Below, one piece after another: positions 44,279 to 53,643 of a stretch of DNA of 64,000 nucleotides. The notes under the pieces were generated by a model, which worked only from the letters and a program-made list of their open reading frames with translations, searched no databases and had not been told where the DNA came from. How positions within the stretch are numbered: position 1 is the stretch's first letter; every line of letters starts with the position of its first letter. The position numbers were made by a program, and so were the translations under genes. This stretch comes from Amantichitinum ursilacus (lineage in GTDB: Bacteria; Pseudomonadota; Gammaproteobacteria; Burkholderiales; Chitinibacteraceae): NCBI RefSeq assembly GCF_001294205.1, contig NZ_LAQT01000028.1, positions 1 to 64,000 on the forward strand, read 5' to 3'.

Positions 44279-45121
44279 ATGACCCCCAAAATTGCCATCC
44301 GCGACGTCAACAAGCAGTTTGGCCAGGGCGCGCAAGCGGTCCAGGCGCTGCAGCACGCCAGTCTGGATGTGGCCGACAACGAATTCATCACCTTTGTCGG
44401 CGCTTCGGGCTGCGGCAAATCCACGCTGCTGCGCATTATCGGCGGGCTGGAAACGCAAAGCAGCGGCCAGGTCTTGCTCGACGGCGCGCCAGTCACCGGG
44501 CCGGGCGCGGATCGGGCCATGGTGTTTCAGCATTACAGCCTGTACCCGTGGCTTACCGTGCTGGACAACATCAAGTTCAGCCGCCAGTTGGCGGTTAACC
44601 AGAAAGACCGCACTTCGGTCGATGTGGAACGCGCCAGCGGTCGCGCCGACGCCTTGCTCAGCCTGATGGGCCTGACCGCCGCAGCGCATAAATATCCGGC
44701 GCAATTGTCGGGCGGCATGCAGCAACGCGTCGCGATTGCGCGGGCCTTGATGAGCAAGCCGCGCGTATTGCTGATGGACGAGCCGTTCGGCGCGCTCGAT
44801 GCGCAAACCCGCGAAGTGATGCACGACCTGATCTGCCATGTGCGGCGGCTGGAGCAAGTCACCATCGTCTTCGTCACGCATGACGTCGAAGAGGCGATTT
44901 ACCTCGGCGACCGCGTGGTGCTGATGGCGCCGCGCCCCGGCCGCATCGACACCATTTACCCGGTGCCGTTGCCCGCCGCGCGCGATCAGGACATGAAACT
45001 GGCGCCGGCATTTACCGGCCTCAAACGCGAAATCCTTAACCGCATCCGTGACACCGCAGGCATGAAAACCGATCTGGAACAGCTGCAAAAGCTGTCCGGT
45101 CTGGCCGCGTTGCACGCTTAG
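44279..45121 (+). CDS. ABC transporter ATPase (NitT/TauT type)
   Basis: A 280-residue nucleotide-binding subunit. Walker A is GASGCGKSTLLRIIG, the Q-loop is MVFQHYSLYPWL, the signature is LSGGMQQRVAIARAL, Walker B is VLLMDEPFGALD and the H-loop is VTHDVEEAIYL. An insert around 105-120 (NQKDRTSVDVERAS) is slightly longer than usual. It powers the importer encoded by the two preceding genes. Confidence 0.93.
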   Translation: MTPKIAIRDVNKQFGQGAQAVQALQHASLDVADNEFITFVGASGCGKSTLLRIIGGLETQSSGQVLLDGAPVTGPGADRAMVFQHYSLYPWLTVLDNIKFSRQLAVNQKDRTSVDVERASGRADALLSLMGLTAAAHKYPAQLSGGMQQRVAIARALMSKPRVLLMDEPFGALDAQTREVMHDLICHVRRLEQVTIVFVTHDVEEAIYLGDRVVLMAPRPGRIDTIYPVPLPAARDQDMKLAPAFTGLKREILNRIRDTAGMKTDLEQLQKLSGLAALHA

Positions 45122-45136
45122 CAGGAGACCCAATCC

Positions 45137-45943
45137 ATGACCGACTTTGCCGCAACGCTGGATAACCCGCCCGCGCACGCGCCGGTGGATGTGCCCGAAT
45201 TCTGGAAGCGCTTTGCGCCCGACCTGGCTGCCGACCGCGTGCTCTGGTCCGACATCCTGCCCGGCGGCGCGCATTGGTCTGCGCTGATGCCGCGCGGCAG
45301 TACGCTGCGTTTTGTGGCGCTGGATGCAGGCGTCAATCTGTCGCTAATGCTGTTTTCAGCGCGCGAAAAGCTGGAGCGCTACAGCATGCCCGACAGCCTG
45401 AAAGCCCAGCACACCGCGCATTACACGCGCGGCCATGTGTTGATGAGCGATATGGGCCGCTCGCTGGCGTCATTCACCGCCGATACGCTGGGCTGGCACG
45501 ATCCCTTGGGCGCGCTGCTGGATGCGCCGACGCTGGCGCGCAAATACGGCGAGCGCAATTTTGAGACGGCGCGCAATGCCATGTACCGCAACGGCCGTGA
45601 TGGTTTGCTGATTGAAATTGGCAAATACGGCCTGGGCAAGCGCGATCTGACCGCGCCGGTCAATCTGTTCAGCAAGATCACCGTGGATGACGAAGGCCGC
45701 TTTGCCTTTGTGCCCAATCACGCCCAACCGGGGGATTACGTCGAGTTGCGCTTTGATATGGACACGCTCGTCGCCTATAGCAGCGCGCCGCATCCGCTCG
45801 ATCCGCGCCCCGACTACGCGCCGGGCAAGATCGGCCTGGCGGCATGGCGTTCGGGCGTGGCGGCAGCCGACGATTATTGCCGCCAGTTCCGCCCGGAAAA
45901 CGCCCGGGCCATCCATAACGCCGATCAACTGTATCTGATGTGA
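45137..45943 (+). CDS. Urea-carboxylase-associated protein 1 (DUF1989), carboxyguanidine deiminase subunit
   Basis: A 268-residue DUF1989 protein. FWKRFAPDLAADRVLWSDIL, LSDMGR-like MSDMGRSLASF and VNLFSKITVDDEG are typical of UAAP1. Together with the next gene it corresponds to CgdAB, reported to deiminate carboxyguanidine made by guanidine carboxylase, releasing ammonia. It acts in the cytoplasm. Spacing is 15 bases after the ATPase gene and 10 before its partner, so the subunits are probably made in equal amounts. Confidence 0.88.
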   Translation: MTDFAATLDNPPAHAPVDVPEFWKRFAPDLAADRVLWSDILPGGAHWSALMPRGSTLRFVALDAGVNLSLMLFSAREKLERYSMPDSLKAQHTAHYTRGHVLMSDMGRSLASFTADTLGWHDPLGALLDAPTLARKYGERNFETARNAMYRNGRDGLLIEIGKYGLGKRDLTAPVNLFSKITVDDEGRFAFVPNHAQPGDYVELRFDMDTLVAYSSAPHPLDPRPDYAPGKIGLAAWRSGVAAADDYCRQFRPENARAIHNADQLYLM

Positions 45944-45953
45944 GGAACCCGCC

Positions 45954-46607
45954 ATGACCGCAACGGCCATCCGCCTCAAAACCAGTGCGCTTAATCCCGC
46001 GCACGCCGTACTCGACCGCTATCAACCTGCGGGCGAACCGTGGCTGCATGCCGTCAAACAGGGCCAGACGCTGCGCATCGAAGACCTGCAAGGCAACCAG
46101 GCAGCCGATGTCATCTTCTATAACCAGCACGACATCAGCGAGCACTACAGCGCCACACAAACCATGCTGCAGCAAGGCGGCATTTATCTGACCACCGACA
46201 GTGTGCTGGTCAGCAATGATGGCAACGCCATGCTCACCATCGTGGCCGACACCTGCGGCCGCCACGACACCCTGGGCGGCGCTTGCGCGGCCGAGAGCAA
46301 CACCGTGCGCTACGCCTTGCAAAAGAAATACATGCATTCGTGCCGCGACAACTATCTGCTGGCCATCCAGCACGCCGATGTCGGCATCACCAAGCGCGAT
46401 CTGGTGCCCAATGTGAATTTCTTTATGAATGTGCCGGTAACGCACACGGGCGATCTGAAGTTTGACGATGGCGTGTCCGGTCCCGGCAAATACGTGGAAA
46501 TGCGCGCCGAGATGGATGTGTGGGTGTTGATCTCCAACTGCCCGCAACTTAACAACCCGTGCAATGGCTGGAACCCGACGCCGGTGCGGTTGTTGATCTG
46601 GGACTAG
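45954..46607 (+). CDS. Urea-carboxylase-associated protein 2 (DUF1989), carboxyguanidine deiminase subunit
   Basis: A 217-residue DUF1989 paralogue of the preceding protein. Cys/His-rich motifs DTCGRHDTLGGACAAESN and NCPQLNNPCNG suggest a metal site and are conserved in UAAP2. VNFFMNVPVT mirrors VNLFSKITV of the partner, showing common ancestry. It is expected to form a heteromer with it and hydrolyse carboxyguanidine toward allophanate. The gene ends 93 bases before the carboxylase. Confidence 0.88.
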   Translation: MTATAIRLKTSALNPAHAVLDRYQPAGEPWLHAVKQGQTLRIEDLQGNQAADVIFYNQHDISEHYSATQTMLQQGGIYLTTDSVLVSNDGNAMLTIVADTCGRHDTLGGACAAESNTVRYALQKKYMHSCRDNYLLAIQHADVGITKRDLVPNVNFFMNVPVTHTGDLKFDDGVSGPGKYVEMRAEMDVWVLISNCPQLNNPCNGWNPTPVRLLIWD

Positions 46608-46643
46608 CCGGCGCGCTGTATCCCCCTCAAGCATTCCAGCCCA

Positions 46644-46691
46644 TGCGGGACGGCCCGCTGGGTGTTGCAATCGTGCGGGACGACCCGCTGG
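46644..46691 (+). repeat. Two direct hairpin repeats before the carboxylase gene
   Basis: TGCGGGACGGCCCGCTGG (46644-46661) and TGCGGGACGACCCGCTGG (46674-46691) differ by one base and are 30 bases apart start to start. Each can fold as GCGGG/CCCGC with a four-base loop. The second ends only nine bases before the carboxylase ATG, where no normal Shine-Dalgarno sequence is seen. Confidence 0.65.
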
Positions 46692-46700
46692 TGCATAGCC

Positions 46701-49700
46701 ATGTTTAGCAAAGTCCTGATCGCCAATCGCGGCGAGATTGCCTGCCGCATTATCAAAACACTCCAACGCATGGGCATCGCCGCGGTGGCGGTGTATTCCG
46801 AAGCGGACCGCCATGCGGCGCATGTGGCGCTGGCCGATGAGGCCGTTTGCGTCGGCCCGGCCGCAGCCGCACTCAGCTATTTGCGTAGTGAAACCATCCT
46901 GCAGGCCGCGCTGGATACCGGCGCGCAAGCCATCCATCCGGGCTACGGTTTTCTGAGCGAAAACGCCGACTTTGCCGCAGCCTGCGCCGACGCGGGCATC
47001 GTGTTTATCGGCCCCAGACCGGAACATATGCGCGCCTTTGGCCTGAAGCACACCGCGCGCGAACTGGCGCAGCTGAACAACGTGCCGCTGTTGCCGGGCA
47101 GCGGTTTGCTGGCGGATGTGGCGGATGCGCGCATTCAGGCCGAACGCATCGGCTATCCGGTGATGCTGAAAAGCACGGCGGGCGGGGGCGGCATCGGCAT
47201 GCAGTTGTGTCGCGACGCCGACGGCCTGACACAGGCGTGGGCCGGCGTGCAGCGTTTGTCGCAAAACAACTTCAAGAACGGCGGCATCTATCTGGAGAAA
47301 TTTGTCGAAGACGCGCGCCATATCGAAGTGCAGATTTTTGGCGCGTCCGACGGGCAGATTGTGCATCTGGGCGAACGCGATTGCTCCACGCAGCGGCGCA
47401 ACCAGAAAGTGATTGAAGAAACGCCCGCGCCGCATTTAAGCGCCACGCAGCGCCAGCAATTGTGCGACACCGCGGTGCGGCTGGTGCGTGCAGTGGGCTA
47501 TCAGTCGGCCGGCACGGTGGAGTTTGTGTTCGATGTGCGCAGCCAGCAGTTTTATTTTCTGGAAGTAAACACGCGGCTGCAGGTGGAGCACGGCGTAACC
47601 GAGTTGGTGAACGAGGTCGATCTGGTGGAATGGATGCTGCTGGCCGCCGCAGGCGAGGGCCCGGATCTGAATGCCTGGCAGTGGCAGCCGCAGGGCGCGG
47701 CGATGCAGGTGCGCGTGTATGCCGAAGACCCCAACAAACAATTCCAGCCCGCCGCGGGCTTGCTGACGCATGTGCAACTGCCCGTCGAGGCGCGGGTGGA
47801 TAGCTGGGTGAGCAGCGGCACCGAAGTGCCCGCATTTTATGATCCGCTGGTGGCCAAAATCCTCACCCATGGCGTGGATCGGGACGAAGCGCTTCGCCGT
47901 ATGCAGCAGGCGCTGACCCAGACCGACCTGGCTGGCATCGAGACCAATCTGGATTATCTGCGCCAGATTCTGGCCGATGATGTGTTTGCCAGTGGCCGCC
48001 AGATTACGCGTTCGCTGGCTGGCTTTAACTATCGTCCGGCCACCGTGGATGTGCTGGAAGCGGGTGTGCAATCGAGTATCCAGGACTGGCCCGGTCGAGT
48101 GGGCTATTGGGGCGTGGGCGTGCCGCCGTCCGGCCCGATGGACAGCCAGGCGTTGCGGCTGGCCAATCGACTGGTGGGCAATGCCGAAGGCGCCGCGGCG
48201 CTGGAACTGACCGTCACCGGCCCGTCATTGCGCTTTAATCGCGTCAGCGTGATTGCGCTGACCGGCGCGGCAATGGCGGCAACGCTGGACGATGTGCCGA
48301 TGCCTTTGTGGCGCGCGGTGCCGGTGGCGGCGGGCAGCGTGTTACGTGTCGGCGCGATTGAAGGCGGCGGTTGTCGCAGTTATCTGGCCGTCAGCGGCGG
48401 CTTTGCCGTGCCCGATTATCTGGGTAGCAAAGCCACCTTTACGTTGGGCCAGTTTGGTGGGCACGGCGGCCGCACCTTGCGCGTGGGCGATGTACTGCAT
48501 CTGGGTGACGATAGCGCCTGTGTGGTCAACGAGCTGGCCAGCGCGGCCATCCCCGCTTACCCCACGCATTGGGATATTGGCGTGCTGTACGGCCCGCACG
48601 GTGCGCCCGATTTTTTTACCGATGCCGATATCGACGCGTTCTTTAACGCCGAATGGCAGGTGCATTACAACTCCAGCCGTACCGGCGTGCGGTTGATCGG
48701 CCCCAAGCCGGAGTGGGCGCGGCGCGATGGCGGCGAGGCCGGGCTGCATCCGTCCAATATCCACGACAACGCCTATGCTATCGGCGCGATCGACTTTACC
48801 GGCGATATGCCGGTGATACTGGGCCCGGACGGCCCCAGCCTTGGCGGCTTTGTTTGCCCGGCTGTGGTGGTGGATGCCGAATTGTGGAAGCTGGGCCAGC
48901 TGCGGCCTGGCAATACCGTGCGCTTTAAATGCGTGGATCGGACGCAGGCGGCCGCGATGCAAAGTGCGCTCGATCAACGCGTGGCTAGCCTGCAAGGCGA
49001 TGCGCGCTTGCCTTTGCCCAGCGCGGAACGCGCCTCGCCCATCGTGCACCGCATCGCGGCGCAGGCCGACCAGCCCGAGATTGTGTGCCGCCAGGCGGGC
49101 GATCGTTATCTGCTGGTGGAATACGGCCCGCTGGTGCTCGATCTGGAACTGCGTTTGCGCGTGCAGGCGCTGTATCAATGGTTTGTCGATACCGCGCTGG
49201 CGGGTGTTATTGATCTGACGCCGGGCATCCGCTCCCTGCAAATCCACTTTGATCCGCGCGTTTTGCCCTTGCCGCGTTTGCTGGCCGCCATCGAGCGCGC
49301 CCAAGCCGGGTTGGTGGATATCGCCAGCATGGAAATCCCGTCGCGCACGGTGTGGCTACCGCTGAGTTGGGACGATGCGGCCACGCGGCTGGCCATTGAT
49401 AAATACATGCAATCGGTGCGACCGGATGCGCCGTGGTGCCCCAGCAATATTGAATTTATCCGGCGCATTAACGGCCTGCCCGATCTCGACGCGGTGCAGC
49501 GCATCTTGTTTGAGGCCAGCTATCTGGTGATGGGGCTGGGTGATGTGTACCTGGGCGCGCCGGTGGCCACGCCGCTGGACCCGCGCCACCGGCTGGTAAC
49601 CACCAAATACAATCCGGCGCGTACCTGGACGCCCGAGAATGCGGTTGGCATCGGTGGCGCTTATCTGTGCGTGTATGGCATGGAAGGGCCGGGCGGGTAT

Positions 49701-50288
49701 CAGTTTGTTGGCCGTACTGTGCAGATGTGGAACCGGCATAAAACCACTGCCGATTTCACCGCAGGCAAGCCATGGTTGCTGCGCTTTTTTGATCAGATCC
49801 GCTTTTATCCGGTGAGCGCGGACGAACTGCTGCAAATGCGCGAGGACTTTATTGAGGGCCGCTTTAAATTGCGCATTGAAGAAGGCGTGTTCCGGCTGGG
49901 CGATTACCAGGCGTTTCTGGCGGAGCATGCGGCATCGATTGCTGCATTCCAGCGCACGCAACAAGCCGCATTTGCGGCGGAACGCGCGCATTGGGAAGCC
50001 ACTGGCGCCAATGTCTACAACAGCGAACCCGCCGTGGCCGATAACGCGGCTGAAGAAGTCGAACTGCCCGCAGGCCATAGCGCCGTGGCCACGCAGGTGG
50101 CCGGCAATGTGTGGAAGATCAACGTGGAGGCGGGCGCGGCCGTGACGGCCGGGCAGGTGGTGGCCATTGTTGAATCGATGAAGATGGAGATCAACATCGT
50201 TGCCCCGCGCGCCGGTACCGTGCAGCAGGTGCTGTGCCAGGCGGGAACTGGCGTGGTGGCTGGCCAACGCTTGTTGGTGATCAGCTGA
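46701..50288 (+). CDS. uca: Urea/guanidine carboxylase, biotin-dependent (guanidine carboxylase by context)
   Basis: A 1195-residue enzyme. The N-terminal biotin carboxylase domain starts MFSKVLIANRGEIACRIIKT and has GGGGIGMQLCRD (ATP-grasp glycine loop) and FLEVNTRLQVEHGVTELV. Then come the two allophanate-hydrolase-like carboxyltransferase domains (GVGVPPSGPMDSQALRLANR; GPHGAPDFF ... YNSSRTGVRL), and a C-terminal biotinyl domain with the target lysine in VESMKMEINI. Domain order and length match urea carboxylase. The guanidine-I riboswitch and the two DUF1989 genes point to guanidine as the true substrate, carboxylated with ATP and bicarbonate. Allophanate hydrolase does not follow. Confidence 0.92.
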   Translation: MFSKVLIANRGEIACRIIKTLQRMGIAAVAVYSEADRHAAHVALADEAVCVGPAAAALSYLRSETILQAALDTGAQAIHPGYGFLSENADFAAACADAGIVFIGPRPEHMRAFGLKHTARELAQLNNVPLLPGSGLLADVADARIQAERIGYPVMLKSTAGGGGIGMQLCRDADGLTQAWAGVQRLSQNNFKNGGIYLEKFVEDARHIEVQIFGASDGQIVHLGERDCSTQRRNQKVIEETPAPHLSATQRQQLCDTAVRLVRAVGYQSAGTVEFVFDVRSQQFYFLEVNTRLQVEHGVTELVNEVDLVEWMLLAAAGEGPDLNAWQWQPQGAAMQVRVYAEDPNKQFQPAAGLLTHVQLPVEARVDSWVSSGTEVPAFYDPLVAKILTHGVDRDEALRRMQQALTQTDLAGIETNLDYLRQILADDVFASGRQITRSLAGFNYRPATVDVLEAGVQSSIQDWPGRVGYWGVGVPPSGPMDSQALRLANRLVGNAEGAAALELTVTGPSLRFNRVSVIALTGAAMAATLDDVPMPLWRAVPVAAGSVLRVGAIEGGGCRSYLAVSGGFAVPDYLGSKATFTLGQFGGHGGRTLRVGDVLHLGDDSACVVNELASAAIPAYPTHWDIGVLYGPHGAPDFFTDADIDAFFNAEWQVHYNSSRTGVRLIGPKPEWARRDGGEAGLHPSNIHDNAYAIGAIDFTGDMPVILGPDGPSLGGFVCPAVVVDAELWKLGQLRPGNTVRFKCVDRTQAAAMQSALDQRVASLQGDARLPLPSAERASPIVHRIAAQADQPEIVCRQAGDRYLLVEYGPLVLDLELRLRVQALYQWFVDTALAGVIDLTPGIRSLQIHFDPRVLPLPRLLAAIERAQAGLVDIASMEIPSRTVWLPLSWDDAATRLAIDKYMQSVRPDAPWCPSNIEFIRRINGLPDLDAVQRILFEASYLVMGLGDVYLGAPVATPLDPRHRLVTTKYNPARTWTPENAVGIGGAYLCVYGMEGPGGYQFVGRTVQMWNRHKTTADFTAGKPWLLRFFDQIRFYPVSADELLQMREDFIEGRFKLRIEEGVFRLGDYQAFLAEHAASIAAFQRTQQAAFAAERAHWEATGANVYNSEPAVADNAAEEVELPAGHSAVATQVAGNVWKINVEAGAAVTAGQVVAIVESMKMEINIVAPRAGTVQQVLCQAGTGVVAGQRLLVIS

Positions 50289-50293
50289 GATAG

Positions 50294-50407
50294 GGTGGGT
50301 CTGGACGGCGACGCCCAGCCCCACCACTCAAAGTGGCACGCCAAAATCACAGCCCATTGCTATGGCATTGATCGGTGGGACTGGGCGTCCCCCGTCCAGC
50401 TCCACCC
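50294..50407. repeat. Intergenic inverted-repeat element, copy 2
   Basis: GGTGGGTCTGGAC at the left end and GTCCAGCTCCACCC at the right end are inverted. Inside, GACGCCCAG-x-CCCACC and GGTGGGACTGGGCGTC also pair. The stretch CCCACCACTCAAAGTGG is the reverse complement of part of the element at 34331-34413. It forms a long imperfect hairpin that could also end or stabilise the carboxylase transcript. Confidence 0.65.
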
Positions 50408-50505
50408 ATGCGCAGCAGTTTTTGCGCATTTGCGGTCGTGCCTGTATCTGTGGCCGCACGCCGGGGCGCGGTATCCTGGTCGCCTGTTAACGCGAGGGCG
50501 CACCG

Positions 50506-50835
50506 ATGCAGATCGAACATATTCCGTTTGGCACCACCGACTGGAGCAAGGTCGCCGCGACCGAGCACGCGGGCAAGTTTGGCAAGGCGCTGTGGCGCAC
50601 GCAGCAGATGGGTGCGATGCGCGTACGCATGGTGGAATACACGCCGGGCTATGTGGCCGACCACTGGTGCGAGAAAGGCCACGTGTTGCTGTGCCTGCAA
50701 GGCGAATTGCATACCGAACTGGCGGACGGGCGCGAGTTTGTGTTGCGGCCGGGGATGAGCTACCAGGTGGCCGATGGCGCGGAGCCGCATCGCTCGATGA
50801 CGCTGACCGGGGCCAAGCTGTTTATCGTGGATTGA
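50506..50835 (+). CDS. DHCW-motif cupin-fold protein
   Basis: A 109-residue single-domain cupin. The name-giving motif reads VADHWCEKGHVLLCLQGELH, with metal-type His and Glu residues. The second motif, PHRSMTLTGAKLFIVD, closes the barrel. Members are found alone and have no assigned reaction. It lies ~220 bases after the carboxylase, beyond the repeat element, so it may or may not be in the same transcript. Confidence 0.85.
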   Translation: MQIEHIPFGTTDWSKVAATEHAGKFGKALWRTQQMGAMRVRMVEYTPGYVADHWCEKGHVLLCLQGELHTELADGREFVLRPGMSYQVADGAEPHRSMTLTGAKLFIVD

Positions 50836-50950
50836 GGCGTTGCCGCCGGGCTGTCAGCAGGTGTCCAGTATGTGTGCGCACGCGTCGGTTTGATCGAGAT
50901 CGCGGCGCGCAAAGAAAGCCTGCGCTGTCTAATCGGATTTCGTGGCGGGC

Positions 50951-50978
50951 AAAGAAAAGCCCGCCAAAGAGGGCGGGC
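50951..50978 (-). terminator. Hairpin with T-run, minus strand
   Basis: GCCCGCC and GGGCGGGC pair around AAAGA; the minus strand continues TTTTCTTT. It is a second, more distal terminator for the GH87 gene, about 160 bases after its stop. Confidence 0.65.
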
Positions 50979-51093
50979 CAAATCCAACCACGGAGTCAAC
51001 GCGCCTGCCTGCGCGTTGAAAAGAATATTGCGCTTTTCTGATAAAGCTAACAGCCAGGGCGACTCCTGGGTGGCGTGCTTACGCTTAAGTGCT

Positions 51094-51129
51094 TGAAAAC
51101 AAACAAGGCGTGCCGCGAGAGCGCGCCTT
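51094..51129 (-). terminator. Intrinsic terminator after the GH87 gene
   Basis: On the minus strand AAGGCG and CGCCTT, with partial inner pairing, are followed by GTTTGTTTTC. It lies 13 bases after the stop codon of the glucanase gene. The rest of 50836-51141 contains no gene. Confidence 0.7.
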
Positions 51130-51141
51130 ATTGCATCCGCC

Positions 51142-53643
51142 TTACCAGCCGCTATTACCTTGCACCTTGTTAAAGAAGCTGGCCGGTGCGCCGCCACTAT
51201 CCAGCGGTGCAATGGCCGAGCCCGATACCGTGACGCCATCAAAATTAACCTGGCCCCGCCCACCGTTATCCAGCACCTGAATGCCGTAGGTGCCCGCATT
51301 GGTCACGTGCACATTGCGCAGCGTGACATTGCTGAAGCTGGCGCTGTCCGCCGCTTGCAGCAATTGCGGCGAAAACTTCTCGCCTGGCGGCACATACGCC
51401 GTGCCAAAACCGCGGAATTCGATACCGGCGTAAGTCGGATCGATAATGTCGACGGTATCCACCAGCACATTGGCCACGCTGCCTTCGCGCATATAAAACT
51501 TGAGCGCGCCGTGCTTCCACGGATTGGCCGTGTTTTCGAGGAACATCTGCCCGCCCGCCCGGATCAGCGAAATATTGCGGAAGGTGGTCATGCCCTGGAA
51601 TGGATACGACGAGAACTCGTTATCCACCAGGATGCCCGGATAGGTCAGCACGTCTTCGCAGACGCTGTCCTCAAACGTATTGTCCTGTCCGCCATAGGCG
51701 GCAAAACAATTGGCGCGCCACGGCATTTGCACCGTGATTTTGCGGAACGTGTTGTTATGCCCGATGCCCTGGTCTGGCGCATTAACCGCAGCGGGGTCAA
51801 TAAAGCCGGAACCCAGCTGGTAGGTTTTATCACGCACCCAATTGGTCCATTTAATCGACCACACCACGGCCGCATCATCACCGGTATTACGCATATGGCA
51901 ATTCTCGACCAGCGTATTGGAGGTGCCGTTATCGAGATTGATGCCGTCCGCGTAGGTATTGCGGATACGGCAATTGCGAATGGTCAGACCGCTGGTAGGT
52001 TGGGTTTGATACGGCGGGTCATTGCCCACCCAGATTGCGCCCACTTCATGCTCGATCCAGACGTTTTCGATGAGCGAGTTAAGCCCCATGGGTCCGGCGA
52101 AGGCTTTTTGTACGCCTTGGGTTTCTTCGGCGCGTGCGGTGGCTTCGCCATAAATCGAGAAATCACCAAATACGCATTTCGCCGTGGCGCCATAGCAAAA
52201 GAACATCGCTTTAGGGCCTTTCAGCACGGTATACCACATGCCGGCCCCGCGAATTTCAATGCCGGGATTATCGAGGCCCACGTTGCCGCCGGTAATTTTG
52301 TTGGCCAGATAAGTGCCGGGCGGAAACCACAATTTTTGCGTGGAGCGCATGGCCCGCAAAATATCGTCGGCATGGTCAATCCCGTCATTGGGCTGAATGC
52401 CGAATGCGGTCACCGAAGTAAAGCCCGCGGGCATGGTTAATGGCGCAGGCACGTTTTCGAAATCAACCAGATCGATCGCGTAAAAACCGGCGTTGTCTTG
52501 CGCGTCGCGTTGCAATTTGACTTCAGCGCCCACCGGAATCGGGGTGTCGAGCAATAAACGCACTTCATCAAAAAACGTATGCGGTTGGGCGGCGGGGGTA
52601 TCGACCACGGGATCGCCAATTAATCCGCCTTGATAAGACCAGGCGTAATGCGACGTCAGCGCCAGCGATTTGACGCGTTGCCCATTGATATACAAACCGA
52701 GCGATGCGTTGATGCCGCCGCCACTGGGCGCATCGGGAATCGAATAACGCACCACAATTGAATTGGCAGCGGCATTGGTGTGAAACGCCACGTAATCGCC
52801 GGTGCGGTTTAATTGCACCGCGCTGCGGCCGATGGCTTCGGCCTGGATATAAGCGGCATCCCACTTGGTGCGGTTGGGCGGCAGGATTTGCGCATTGGTG
52901 GCGGCGGCTTCGGCCTGGAATTCAACCCACGGCGCATCCATGCCGCGGCCGCTGGTGGGCGTCGGCGTTGGGGTCGGCGTTGGGGCTGGTGTGGGAGCCG
53001 GTGTGGGCGCGGGGGTAGGGACGGGTGTCGGTACAGGCGTCGGCGCCGGTGTGGGGACGGGCGTAGGCGCCGGAGTCGGTGCGGGCGTGGGGACCGGTGT
53101 CGGCGCGGGGGTTGGGGCCGGCGTTGGTGTTGGCGTGGGTGCCGGTCCGCTGACCGTCTGCAACTGCCACTGCGCGCTGGCCCACACTGGATAAATCCCG
53201 CCAATCTGCGCCGAGCCCACCAGATCCTGAATATGAATGTATTGACCTTGGTGCCAGCGGCTTTGCAGGCGCACATAACCGTCGCCGGTGTCTTCGACGA
53301 TCCACATCGCGCTTTCCCAGCTGGGTTGGCGCGGCGAGGCCTGTACCAGACCGTTATTGCTTTCAATATTCAGATATTCGCCAGTCTGGGTATTTCTGAA
53401 TTCGTAATAGCCGTCGCTGGTCTTTTCGACGACCCAGCTATACAGCCCGCTGGTACCGGTGCCATAGCCGGCGTTGGTGCCGGCGTCATACAGATAGTTG
53501 CTTTGCCAGCGGTTAACGATGCGCACTGTAGAACCAACCACGGGCGCGGCGTCCGCCTCGATCGGTAACACCAGGCAAAAGGCGCTGGCGAGCGCCAGAT
53601 TGGCCAGCGTCTGGCCAAATCTACGGATGGTGGATTGCTTCAC
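51142..53643 (-). CDS. Secreted GH87-like alpha-1,3-glucanase/mycodextranase
   Basis: An 833-residue exported enzyme. A GTG start at 53643 has GGAGG five bases upstream, and a signal peptide follows (cleavage near EADA-AP). Residues ~35-165 form a beta-trefoil-like carbohydrate-binding module ([38 protein letters not shown]). A ~65-residue PT/PA/PV linker comes next, then a CBM6-like module ([11 protein letters not shown] ... YAIDLVDFE). The C-terminal ~370 residues are a right-handed beta-helix containing [20 protein letters not shown] and [12 protein letters not shown]; the paired Asp positions are those expected of GH87. It probably cuts alpha-1,3-glucan of fungal walls or biofilms outside the cell. 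Confidence 0.82.
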   Translation of the reverse strand: MKQSTIRRFGQTLANLALASAFCLVLPIEADAAPVVGSTVRIVNRWQSNYLYDAGTNAGYGTGTSGLYSWVVEKTSDGYYEFRNTQTGEYLNIESNNGLVQASPRQPSWESAMWIVEDTGDGYVRLQSRWHQGQYIHIQDLVGSAQIGGIYPVWASAQWQLQTVSGPAPTPTPTPAPTPAPTPVPTPAPTPAPTPVPTPAPTPVPTPVPTPAPTPAPTPAPTPTPTPTPTSGRGMDAPWVEFQAEAAATNAQILPPNRTKWDAAYIQAEAIGRSAVQLNRTGDYVAFHTNAAANSIVVRYSIPDAPSGGGINASLGLYINGQRVKSLALTSHYAWSYQGGLIGDPVVDTPAAQPHTFFDEVRLLLDTPIPVGAEVKLQRDAQDNAGFYAIDLVDFENVPAPLTMPAGFTSVTAFGIQPNDGIDHADDILRAMRSTQKLWFPPGTYLANKITGGNVGLDNPGIEIRGAGMWYTVLKGPKAMFFCYGATAKCVFGDFSIYGEATARAEETQGVQKAFAGPMGLNSLIENVWIEHEVGAIWVGNDPPYQTQPTSGLTIRNCRIRNTYADGINLDNGTSNTLVENCHMRNTGDDAAVVWSIKWTNWVRDKTYQLGSGFIDPAAVNAPDQGIGHNNTFRKITVQMPWRANCFAAYGGQDNTFEDSVCEDVLTYPGILVDNEFSSYPFQGMTTFRNISLIRAGGQMFLENTANPWKHGALKFYMREGSVANVLVDTVDIIDPTYAGIEFRGFGTAYVPPGEKFSPQLLQAADSASFSNVTLRNVHVTNAGTYGIQVLDNGGRGQVNFDGVTVSGSAIAPLDSGGAPASFFNKVQGNSGW
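52955..53152. repeat. Pro-Thr linker coding repeat
   Basis: Short 6-12 base units encoding PTPA, PTPV and PTPT in tandem make up the linker between two binding modules of the glucanase. Unit order is irregular, as expected from slippage. Confidence 0.85.

Noticed and set aside
45678-47435. Long minus-strand frame (585 codons) across the DUF1989 and carboxylase genes
   Set aside because: It spans two confident plus-strand genes and their junction, and has no domain signatures. It is a composition artefact.
51160-52440. 426-codon plus-strand frame opposite the glucanase
   Set aside because: It is the mirror of a beta-helix protein with regular codons; there is no ribosome binding site or domain.
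52955-53152. CRISPR-like short tandem repeats
   Set aside because: Units are 6-12 bases with no spacers and encode the Pro-Thr linker in frame.
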